The notes below the pieces were generated by a model. The model saw nothing but the letters and a program-made list of their open reading frames with translations. It had not been told where the DNA came from and did not search any database. 64,000 nucleotides of DNA from Streptomyces rubellomurinus (GTDB taxonomy: Bacteria; Actinomycetota; Actinomycetes; Streptomycetales; Streptomycetaceae). This document shows, one piece after another, positions 7,318 through 15,970 of this stretch. Within the stretch, counting starts at the first letter, position 1; each line of letters begins with the position of its first letter. The stretch lies in NCBI RefSeq assembly GCF_000961885.1, contig NZ_JZKH01000025.1:27855-91854 (forward strand). The letters run 5' to 3'. The translations under genes and the position numbers were made by a program.

Positions 7318-9795
7318 ATGCGCCATCCGCATCCGACCGGCGGGGCCGGGGACCCCGCCGGGGCGGCCGGGGACGCCGCCCCCGAGCGGGACGACCTGCT
7401 CGCGGACGCCGCCCGGCGCGCGCTCGGCCGCACCGGGGCGTACGGCGCGATGGTGTACCTGCGCTCGCCGGACCGCCGCTCGCTGCTGCTCTGCACCATC
7501 GCCGGCGTGCCGCTGTCGATCATGAGCCCGTTCCGGCGGATCGCCGCCGCCGGGCCGCTGCCCGTCGCGGTCTGCTTCCGCACCGGCCGCACGATCGCCC
7601 TGGCCGACACCGAGGACACCATGCGGCGCTTCCCGCAGCTGGCGGTCGGCCTGCCGTACGACTACGCGAGCGCCTGCGTGCCGGTCGGGGCCGGCGCCGA
7701 GCCGTTCGGGGTGCTCAGCGTGCTGTGGCCCGCCGCCGAGGAGGGCGTGTCGGCCCGGGCGCGCCGCCGGCTGGCCGCCGTCGCCGCCGAACTCGCGGAC
7801 GGGCTGTCCAAGCTGGCGGCCGCCGGGCAGCCCGTGGAGCCCACCGGGGACGCGCCCGTGGTGGAGCTGGCGCCGGCGGCCCCGCCGGCCACCCGGGTCG
7901 GCCTGTTCGACTGGAACGTGGCCACCGGCGCGCTCGCCGCCGACGCCCGGTTCTGCGAGATCTTCGGCCTCGGGCCCGACGAGTTCGACGGCACGGTGGC
8001 CGCCCTCTCCGCCCGGATCGCCCCCGGTGACCTGGCCGGCTTCCGGGCCGCCGCCCGCACCGCGCTGGCCGAGGGCGAGGTGCTGGCCGCCCGCGTCCGG
8101 GTGCTCGGGCGGGACGGCCACCCGTACCCGGTGGAGCTGTGGGCCCGGGTGCCCTCCGCCATCTCGGACGGCCGCACCCACCTGGTCGGCGCCGTCCTGG
8201 ACGTCCGCACCCTGACCGCCGCCGCGGCCGCCGTCGAACGGCTGCGCGAGGGCGTCTTCTCGCTCGACCCGGACGGCCGGATCGGCTACGCCAACCGCGG
8301 CATCGAGCCGCTGCTCGGCGTCCGCCGCGAGGACCTGGTCGGCCGGCACCCCTGGGACGCGCTGCCCTGGCTCGCCGACCCCTTCTACGAGAACCGCTAC
8401 CGGGCCGCCCTGCTCTCCCAGCGGCCCACCGCCTTCCTCGCCGCCCGCCCGCCGGCCGGCTGGCTCGCCTTCTCGCTCTACCCCGACGCGCACGGCGTCA
8501 CCGGCCGGGTCGTCGCCGCCGAGGCCCCGCCCGGCGCCGCCGAACCGGCCGCCGCCCCGCCGCCCGCCGTCCACGCCTCCTCGGCCGGCCTCGGCGGCAC
8601 CCACCACCTGCTGCAGCTCGCCAGCGCGCTCACCGAGGCCGTCACCGCGCGCGACGTCTGCCGGGCCGTCGCCGAGCAGATCCTCCCGGCCTTCGGCGGC
8701 CAGGAGCTCGCCATCTACGTCGTGCGCGACAACCGCCTGCACCTGGTCTCGCAGAGCGGCTACCCGGACGGCTTCCTGGACGGCTTCGAGGCCACCCCGG
8801 TCGGCGCCCGCGTCCCCGGCGCGGAGACGCTCAGCGCCGGCACCCCGATCTTCTTCGAGTCGGTGCGCGAACTCACCGCCGCCTACCCCGGGTTGGCGAT
8901 CGACGAGATGGGCGCCTGGGCGTTCCTGCCGCTCATCGCCTCCGGTCAGCCGATCGGCAGCTGCATCCTCGGCTTCGACCGGCCGCGCGTCTTCACCGCC
9001 GAGGACCGCGGCCTGCTCACCGCGCTCGGCGGCTTCATCGCCCAGGCGCTGGAGCGGGCCCGCCTCTACGACGCCGAGTTCGCGCTCGCCCGCGGCCTCC
9101 AGCAGGGCCTGCTGCCGCACCGGCTGCCCGGGATCCCCGGCGTCCGGATCACCGCCCGCTACCTGCCCGGCACCCAGGGCATGGAGATCGGCGGCGACTG
9201 GTACGACGCCATCACCACCGGCGGCGACCTCACCCTGGTGATCGGCGACGTCGAGGGGCACAGCGTCGCCGCCGCCGCGGCGATGGGCCAACTGCGCAGC
9301 GCTGTACGGGCGTTCGCCAGCGGCGGCGAACCCGCCGGGCAGGTGCTCGCCCGCACCAACCGACTGCTGCTCGACCTCGACCCCGGCCTGCTCGCCAGCT
9401 GCTGCCTGGCCCGCCTCACCCCGGCGGACGGCACCCTGCGGATCGCCCGCGCCGGCCACCTCCCCCCGGTGCTGCGCCACCCGGACGGGCGGGCCGAGGT
9501 GCTGGACGTGGCCGGCGGGCCGCTGCTCGGGGTCGACGAGCGGGCGGAGTACCCCGTCACCGAACGGCGCCTGCCGCCGGGCGGGCTGCTCGCGCTGTAC
9601 ACCGACGGACTGGTGGAGGACCCGGCCGAGGCGATCGACCAGGGCGTCGAGCGGCTCCGGGCCGCCCTGGCCCGCGGCGGCGGCCCGGGCGCGGGCGCGG
9701 CCGGGCTGGAGGCACTGGCGGGCCGGCTGCTGCGGGAGGTCGGGCCGGTGCACCGGGTGGACGACGTGGCGCTGCTGCTGACGGCGACGGACTGA
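7318..9795 (+). CDS. SpoIIE-type PP2C phosphatase with GAF, PAS and GAF sensor domains
   Basis: 825-residue soluble Ser/Thr phosphatase of the RsbU/SpoIIE group. Order: N-terminal GAF (about residues 20-165), PAS with PAC ('GLFDWNVATGALAADARFCEIFGLGPDEF', then 'VRVLGRDGHPYPVEL', 195-300), a second PAS (305-400), an Ala/Pro linker, GAF (430-590) and PP2C (600-825). Catalytic Asp residues appear in 'GGDWYDAI', 'VIGDVEGHS' and 'LYTDGLVED'. These enzymes usually dephosphorylate anti-anti-sigma factors; none is encoded nearby, so the target is distant. No histidine-kinase-like ATPase domain is fused, unlike many streptomycete relatives. The ATG is leaderless behind TTGACA/TAGCAA. Confidence 0.93.
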   Translation: MRHPHPTGGAGDPAGAAGDAAPERDDLLADAARRALGRTGAYGAMVYLRSPDRRSLLLCTIAGVPLSIMSPFRRIAAAGPLPVAVCFRTGRTIALADTEDTMRRFPQLAVGLPYDYASACVPVGAGAEPFGVLSVLWPAAEEGVSARARRRLAAVAAELADGLSKLAAAGQPVEPTGDAPVVELAPAAPPATRVGLFDWNVATGALAADARFCEIFGLGPDEFDGTVAALSARIAPGDLAGFRAAARTALAEGEVLAARVRVLGRDGHPYPVELWARVPSAISDGRTHLVGAVLDVRTLTAAAAAVERLREGVFSLDPDGRIGYANRGIEPLLGVRREDLVGRHPWDALPWLADPFYENRYRAALLSQRPTAFLAARPPAGWLAFSLYPDAHGVTGRVVAAEAPPGAAEPAAAPPPAVHASSAGLGGTHHLLQLASALTEAVTARDVCRAVAEQILPAFGGQELAIYVVRDNRLHLVSQSGYPDGFLDGFEATPVGARVPGAETLSAGTPIFFESVRELTAAYPGLAIDEMGAWAFLPLIASGQPIGSCILGFDRPRVFTAEDRGLLTALGGFIAQALERARLYDAEFALARGLQQGLLPHRLPGIPGVRITARYLPGTQGMEIGGDWYDAITTGGDLTLVIGDVEGHSVAAAAAMGQLRSAVRAFASGGEPAGQVLARTNRLLLDLDPGLLASCCLARLTPADGTLRIARAGHLPPVLRHPDGRAEVLDVAGGPLLGVDERAEYPVTERRLPPGGLLALYTDGLVEDPAEAIDQGVERLRAALARGGGPGAGAAGLEALAGRLLREVGPVHRVDDVALLLTATD

Positions 9796-9905
9796 GCGAG
9801 GGCGCGCGGCGTGCGGCCCCGCCCGGCGAGGGGGCGACTTTCGTCGGTGCGGGCGACGACGAAGGGGGACGGCCGTCCGGCGGACGGGCCCAGTAGCCTC
9901 GACGG

Positions 9906-11561
9906 GTGAATGCGATCGCGCGGGCCTGGAAGAGAGCGGTACGGAAGGCGCTGCCGGGCCCCTGGCGGCCCCGGCGGGTGGTCGGCGAGGTGCTGCTCGC
10001 GGTGCTGCTGGGCACGGTCGCCGCGCTGCTGGAGGTGGCCGCCGACTCGGGGCTGGAGGTGCCGTTCGCCCTGGGGACGGTGGTGCTGTTCGTGCTGCGC
10101 CGGGCCTTCCCGGCGTCGGTGCTGCTGCTCACCGCCGCCGCGACGGGCTGTTCGGCGGGGCCGTTCCCGTTGCTGGTGTTCGCCGGGTGGGCGGCGGGGG
10201 CGGGGATCCGGGCGGTGTGGCGGCTGGTGGGCACCTTCGCGCTCGGGTGGCTGCTGTTCACGGTGACGGGCGCGGTGAAGGACGCCGGTTCGGCCGCGCC
10301 GAAGCTGATCGTCGGACTGTCGCTCGGCTTCTTCCTGCTGGTCGCCGTGCTGCCCGCGCTGTGGGGCCGCTACCGGGCGCAGCGCCGGGCCCTGCTGGAC
10401 GCGCTGCGCGAGCGCCGGGAGCAGCTGTCGCGCGAGCGGGTGATGGTGGTGCACCAGGCGCGGCTGCGCGAGCGGCACCGGATCGCCCAGGACATGCACG
10501 ACAGCCTCGGCCACCAACTGGCGCTGATCTCGGTGCATTCGGGCGCGCTGGAGGTGGACCGCACGCTGACCGAGCGGCAGCGCGAGGCGGTCGGTGTGCT
10601 GCGGCAGGCGGCGGTCTCGGCGATGCGCGAGCTGCGCGAGGTGGTCGGGGTGCTGCACGACGAGTCGACGACCCCGCCCCCGGCGGTGGGTCCGGCGGCG
10701 GGCCGGGGCGGGGTGGACGGGGTCGCGGGCCTGGTGGACGCCTCCCGGGCGGCCGGGGCGGCGGTGGACTTCACGACCGAGGGCGAGCGGCGCCCGCTGG
10801 CGGCGTCGGTGGACCAGGCGGCGTACCGGATCGTGCAGGAGGCGCTCACCAACGCGCACAAGCACGCCCCCGGCGCGCCGATCGCCGTCGCGCTCCGGTA
10901 CGAGCCGGACGCGCTGGTGGTGGAGGTGACGAATCCGCGCGCGCCGGAGCTGGTGGGCGCGCGCGCCGGCGCGGGCGCGGCCGTGAGCGGCGGGCAGGGG
11001 CTGGCCGGGTTGCGGGAGCGCGCCCGGCTGGCGGGCGGCATGGTGCACGCCGGGGCGACGCCCGAGCAGGGGTTCCGGCTGGCGGCCGTCCTCCCGTACG
11101 AGGGGGCGGAGGGCGACGGCGGGGCCGGCCCGGCCGGTGCGGACCCGGACGACTGGCTGTACTCGGGCCTGCCGGAGGTCGGCGAGGAGGAGGGCCGCCG
11201 GCGCAGCCCCGCGCTCGGCTGCGCGGTCGGCGTGGTGGGCGTCGTGATCACCGTGCTGGCGCTGCTGGTCTGGGGCGTGGTGGCGTTCCTGCAGGGGACG
11301 AGCGACGCGACGGTCCGCAAGGCGCTGTACGACGAGCTGCAGGTCGGCATGCCGGCGGGCGAGGTGCAGGAGCGGCTGCCGAAGGGCAACGACTTCTTCA
11401 CCGGCGACTTCCACCACAGCGGGCCGACCCCGCCGGAGGGCGCGCGCTGCCGCTGGTTCCTGTCCGGCGACCAGAGCGCGGACTGGCGCGAGGACGAGGT
11501 GATGCGGTTCTGCTTCAAGGACGGCGTGCTGGTGGAGAAGCAGGACTTCGTCGTGCGGTGA
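9906..11561 (+). CDS. NarL-type sensor histidine kinase with a C-terminal membrane/extracytoplasmic domain
   Basis: 551 residues. Four to five N-terminal transmembrane helices (about 25-160) replace a sensor domain. HisKA_3 follows with 'RIAQDMHDSLGHQLALISVHSGALEV' and the phospho-acceptor His198. HATPase_c shows 'RIVQEALTNAHKHAP' (N box) and 'GQGLAGLRERARLAGG' (G box). Unusually the protein then continues through an acidic linker and another transmembrane helix (CAVGVVGVVITVLALLVWG, about 438-458) into an outside domain of about 90 residues. This starts 'LYDELQVGMPAGEVQERLP', similar to the SmpA/BamE-like alpha-beta domain. The GTG start is 6 nt after TAGCCT. Partner regulator: 11664-12332. 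Confidence 0.92.
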   Translation: MNAIARAWKRAVRKALPGPWRPRRVVGEVLLAVLLGTVAALLEVAADSGLEVPFALGTVVLFVLRRAFPASVLLLTAAATGCSAGPFPLLVFAGWAAGAGIRAVWRLVGTFALGWLLFTVTGAVKDAGSAAPKLIVGLSLGFFLLVAVLPALWGRYRAQRRALLDALRERREQLSRERVMVVHQARLRERHRIAQDMHDSLGHQLALISVHSGALEVDRTLTERQREAVGVLRQAAVSAMRELREVVGVLHDESTTPPPAVGPAAGRGGVDGVAGLVDASRAAGAAVDFTTEGERRPLAASVDQAAYRIVQEALTNAHKHAPGAPIAVALRYEPDALVVEVTNPRAPELVGARAGAGAAVSGGQGLAGLRERARLAGGMVHAGATPEQGFRLAAVLPYEGAEGDGGAGPAGADPDDWLYSGLPEVGEEEGRRRSPALGCAVGVVGVVITVLALLVWGVVAFLQGTSDATVRKALYDELQVGMPAGEVQERLPKGNDFFTGDFHHSGPTPPEGARCRWFLSGDQSADWREDEVMRFCFKDGVLVEKQDFVVR

Positions 11562-11663
11562 CGGCCTGCGGGCAGCCCCGGGGCCCGGGTGGTCGGGCGG
11601 CCGGCCCGGGGATGTGAGGATGGGGGCAGCAGCCGAATTTCCGTTCGAGGGGAACGACCAGCC

Positions 11664-12332
11664 GTGATCCGAGTCCTCGTCGCCGACGACGAGCCGCTCA
11701 TCCGCGCCGGGATCAGGATGATCCTCGGCTCCGCCGACGACATCGAGGTGGTGGCGGAGGCCGCGGACGGCCGGGAGGCGTTGGAGCTGGCCCGGGCGCA
11801 CCGGGTGGACGTGGTGCTGCTGGACATTCAGATGCCGGTGATGGACGGGCTGACGGCGCTCGGGGAGCTGGCGAGGGTCGCGCCCGGCGCGCGGGCGCTG
11901 ATCCTCACCACCTTCGGGGAGCGCGAGAACGTCCTGCGCGCCGTGACCGAGGGCGGCGCCGGCTTCCTGCTCAAGGACACCGCGCCCGGCGAGCTGATCC
12001 AGGCCGTCCGGGCGGCGGCGGGCGGCAACGCCTTCCTCTCCCCGGCCGCGACCCGGCACATCGTCGACTCGCTGGCCGCCGGGCGCGGCGGTACGGCGGC
12101 GGCGCGGGCGGCGCGGGCCCGGCAGCGGCTGGAGGTGCTGACCGGGCGTGAGCTGGAGGTGCTGGAGCTGCTCGGGGAGGGGCTGTCCAACGCGGACGCG
12201 GGGGCGCGCATCCACATGAGCGAGGCGACGGTGAAGACGTACGTCAGCCGGATCCTCGCCAAGTTGGGCTGCGACAACCGGGTGCAGGCGGCGCTGCTGG
12301 CCCGGGACGCCGAACTCGGCGGACGCGGCTGA
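11664..12332 (+). CDS. NarL/LuxR-type response regulator
   Basis: 222-residue response regulator. The receiver has the acidic pair in 'VLVADDEPLIRAG', phospho-acceptor Asp54 in 'VVLLDIQMPVMDG', the Thr of 'ALILTTF' and Lys of 'FLLKDTAPGEL'. The output domain is a LuxR-type HTH ('LTGRELEVLELLGEGLSNADAGARIHMSEATVKTYVSRILAKLGCDNRVQAA'). It lies about 100 nt after the histidine kinase on the same strand and is almost certainly its partner. GTG at 11664 is preceded by GAGGGG. Target genes are not evident; the kinase's membrane-only sensing resembles cell-envelope-stress systems such as LiaRS/VraRS, which is an analogy only. Confidence 0.94.
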   Translation: MIRVLVADDEPLIRAGIRMILGSADDIEVVAEAADGREALELARAHRVDVVLLDIQMPVMDGLTALGELARVAPGARALILTTFGERENVLRAVTEGGAGFLLKDTAPGELIQAVRAAAGGNAFLSPAATRHIVDSLAAGRGGTAAARAARARQRLEVLTGRELEVLELLGEGLSNADAGARIHMSEATVKTYVSRILAKLGCDNRVQAALLARDAELGGRG

Positions 12333-13751
<1,419 letters not shown>

Positions 13752-13773
13752 CGCCGCCCCGCATCGGCCGCCG

Positions 13774-13802
13774 AGCGGCCGCCCCTGCCCGGGGCGGCCG
13801 CT
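13774..13802 (+). terminator. Rho-independent-like hairpin after the Rpf gene
   Basis: Perfect 12-bp stem AGCGGCCGCCCC/GGGGCGGCCGCT around a 5-nt loop (TGCCC), 22 nt after the stop codon. There is no T-tract, as is usual in actinobacteria. Confidence 0.75.
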
Positions 13803-13938
13803 TCGGCGTGCGCGGGTGGGGGCCTGCGCCGGCCGGTGGTCGACGGTCGAACGCGACGTCCGATTGTCGCCGGAACTTCCGCGCGCTCTGATCGAGGATC
13901 GAGTCGGATCAGCGAACGGCACGAGGAGTTCTGCGGAG

Positions 13939-14691
13939 ATGACGACAGAGATGACGACGATGAACGGCAAGGTGGCTCTGGTGACCGGCGGCAGCCGGGG
14001 GATCGGGGCGGCGATCGCGCTGCGACTGGCCGAGGACGGCGCCGACGTGGCGCTCACCTACCGGGGCGGGAGCGAGCGCGCCGAAGCGGTGGTCGCGAAG
14101 ATCGCCGCGATGGGCCGGACCGCCCTGGCGGTGCGCGCGGACGGCGCCGACGAGGCGGCGGTGCGCGGCGCGGTGGCGGCCGTGGTCGAACGGTTCGGCC
14201 GGCTGGACGTCCTGGTGAACAACGCGGGCGTCGGCGCGGTCGGGCCGATCGGGGGGACGGCGGTCGAGGAGATCGACACCCTGCTGGCGGTGAACGTCCG
14301 CGCGCCGTACCTCTACGCCCGGGCGGCCGCGCCGCACCTGGCCGAGGGCGGGCGGATCGTCACCATCGGCAGCTGCCTCGCGCAGCGGGTCGCCTTCCCC
14401 GGCGCCGTGCTGTACGCGACCAGCAAGGCGGCGATGACCGGTCTGACCAAGGCGCTGGCCCGGGAGCTCGGCCCGCGCGGGATCACCGTCAACCTCGTCC
14501 ACCCCGGCCCGATCGACACCGACATGAACCCGGCGGACGGCGACTCCGCCGACTTCCAGCGAGGCTTCACCGCGCTCGGCCGCTACGGCGCGCCGGCGGA
14601 GGTCGCGGGCGCCGTCGCCTACCTGGCCGGCGAGGACGGCCGGTACGTGACCGGCGCGGAGCTGGCGGTGGACGGCGGGTTCGCCGCCTGA
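13939..14691 (+). CDS. SDR-family NAD(P)-dependent oxidoreductase (FabG-like)
   Basis: 250-residue classical short-chain dehydrogenase. The cofactor motif TGGSRGIG is near residues 14-21, 'NNAG' near 94, catalytic Ser in 'TIGSCLA', Tyr and Lys in 'LYATSKAA', and 'HPGPIDTDMNP' after the active site. The C-terminal 'YVTGAELAVDGGFAA' is typical of FabG-like enzymes. The Arg after the Gly-rich loop suggests NADPH. The ATG at 13939 has AGGAG 11 nt upstream; two more in-frame ATGs occur within eight codons. It is a single gene with no pathway neighbours, so the substrate is unknown. Confidence 0.9.
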   Translation: MTTEMTTMNGKVALVTGGSRGIGAAIALRLAEDGADVALTYRGGSERAEAVVAKIAAMGRTALAVRADGADEAAVRGAVAAVVERFGRLDVLVNNAGVGAVGPIGGTAVEEIDTLLAVNVRAPYLYARAAAPHLAEGGRIVTIGSCLAQRVAFPGAVLYATSKAAMTGLTKALARELGPRGITVNLVHPGPIDTDMNPADGDSADFQRGFTALGRYGAPAEVAGAVAYLAGEDGRYVTGAELAVDGGFAA

Positions 14692-14789
14692 ACCCGGTGG
14701 GGCGCGGTGTCGTGCCGGGCGGCTGTCGGCGTGCGCGCTTACGATCGCCCGGCACGGCCCGTCCCCCCACCGATCGAGAGGTGTGCCCC

Positions 14790-15392
14790 ATGACCGCAGC
14801 GGACGACCCGATCGACCTGCTCTCCCGGGCGCTCGCGCAGACCGCCGGGCTGATCGACGGCACCGGCGTCGAGCTGGCCGCCCACCCGACGCCCTGCCGC
14901 TCCTGGGACGTCGGCGACCTGGTCAGTCATCTGCTGTTCGACCTGCGGCAGTTCACCGTCCGGGCGCGCGGCGGGCAGCCGGACTGGTCGCAGCCCTTCG
15001 AACGGGTGGAGGAGGACTGGCTGCACGCCTTCGAGGCGGGCGCGGCCGAGCTGGTCGAGGCCTGGCGCGCCGCCGGTGACCTCACCGGCACGCTGGAGGT
15101 CCCCGGCGGCACGCTGCCCCGGCGCTTCCCGGTGGACCAGCAGATCGCCGAATTCGCCGTCCACGGCTGGGACTTGGCGCGCGCCACCGGCCAGTCCACC
15201 AGCGGACTCGACCACGAGGTGGCGGCCGCCGCACTGGCCTGGGCGCACGGCGCCCTCAAGCCCGAGTACCGGGGCGACGAGGCGGACCACCACGCCTTCG
15301 GCCCCGAGGTCGCGGCTCCCGAGGACGCGCCGCCGTACGACCGGCTGGCCGCCTACTTCGGCCGCGACCCGCAGGCGCCGGTCTCGGCGTAG
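14790..15392 (+). CDS. TIGR03086-type maleylpyruvate-isomerase-like metal-binding protein
   Basis: 200-residue DinB/MDMPI four-helix protein. The N-terminal domain opens 'DPIDLLSRALAQTAGLIDG' and has 'TPCRSWDVGDLVSHLL', whose His, with the later 'AEFAVHGWDLARATG' His and Asp, forms the presumed metal site. Relatives act as mycothiol-dependent isomerases or thiol transferases, but most TIGR03086 members are uncharacterised. A GAGAGG ribosome site precedes the ATG. It is convergent with the iron-sulfur subunit gene, separated by a hairpin at 15397-15423. Confidence 0.88.
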   Translation: MTAADDPIDLLSRALAQTAGLIDGTGVELAAHPTPCRSWDVGDLVSHLLFDLRQFTVRARGGQPDWSQPFERVEEDWLHAFEAGAAELVEAWRAAGDLTGTLEVPGGTLPRRFPVDQQIAEFAVHGWDLARATGQSTSGLDHEVAAAALAWAHGALKPEYRGDEADHHAFGPEVAAPEDAPPYDRLAAYFGRDPQAPVSA

Positions 15393-15396
15393 GCCC

Positions 15397-15423
15397 CGCC
15401 CCCGGGTGTCAGGCCCGGGGGCG
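15397..15423. terminator. Bidirectional hairpin between convergent genes
   Basis: Perfect 10-bp stem CGCCCCCGGG/CCCGGGGGCG with a 7-nt loop. It is 4 nt after the TIGR03086 gene, and the stop codon of the opposing iron-sulfur gene lies in the loop. Confidence 0.7.
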
Positions 15424-15873
15424 CCGGGCGGCGGCCAGCTTGATGGCCGCGCGGATGCGCGGATAGGTGCCGCAGCGGCAGATGTTCTGGATCCGGTCGA
15501 TGTCCGCGTCGGTCGGGTTCGGGGTGCGGCGCAGCAGGGCGACGGCGGTCATGATCTGGCCGGGCTGGCAGAATCCGCACTGGGCGACGTCGCAGGCCAG
15601 CCAGGCCTCCTGGACGGGGTGGAGGGTGTCGCCGGTGGCCAGGCCCTCGATGGTGGTGACGCTGCGGCCGGCGCAGTCCTTGACCGTACGGGTGCAGGGC
15701 TGGAACTCCTCGCCGTCGAGGTGGCTGGTGCAGGAGCGGCAGACTCCCACGCCGCAGCCGTACTTGGGGCCGGTGACGCCGAGTTTGTCGCGCAGCACCC
15801 AGAGCAGCGGCATGTCGTCGGGGGCCTCGACGGTGACGGGCCGCCCGTTGAGGACGAAGGTGTGGCTGGGCAT
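15409..15873 (-). CDS. (2Fe-2S)-binding subunit of a molybdenum hydroxylase
   Basis: 154-residue electron-transfer subunit of the xanthine-oxidase family, isoquinoline-1-oxidoreductase alpha type. The N-terminal plant-ferredoxin-like cluster has Cys in 'YGCGVGVCRSC' and 'FQPC'. The C-terminal helical domain holds the second cluster in 'CGFCQPGQIM' and 'NICRCGTY'. It passes electrons from the molybdopterin site of the neighbouring large subunit to an outside acceptor. It is 97 nt downstream of that subunit in the same direction. No FAD subunit or cytochrome c partner is next to it, so the acceptor is unknown. Confidence 0.95.
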   Translation of the reverse strand: MPSHTFVLNGRPVTVEAPDDMPLLWVLRDKLGVTGPKYGCGVGVCRSCTSHLDGEEFQPCTRTVKDCAGRSVTTIEGLATGDTLHPVQEAWLACDVAQCGFCQPGQIMTAVALLRRTPNPTDADIDRIQNICRCGTYPRIRAAIKLAAARRPRA

Positions 15874-15970
15874 GGGTGGTGGCCGTCCTTGGGGTCCTTG
15901 GCGCGAGGGCAGGGGGTAGGCGTCAGGGGGGGGTGAGGCGTCCGCAGGTGAGGCGTCGGATCGCGAGGTG

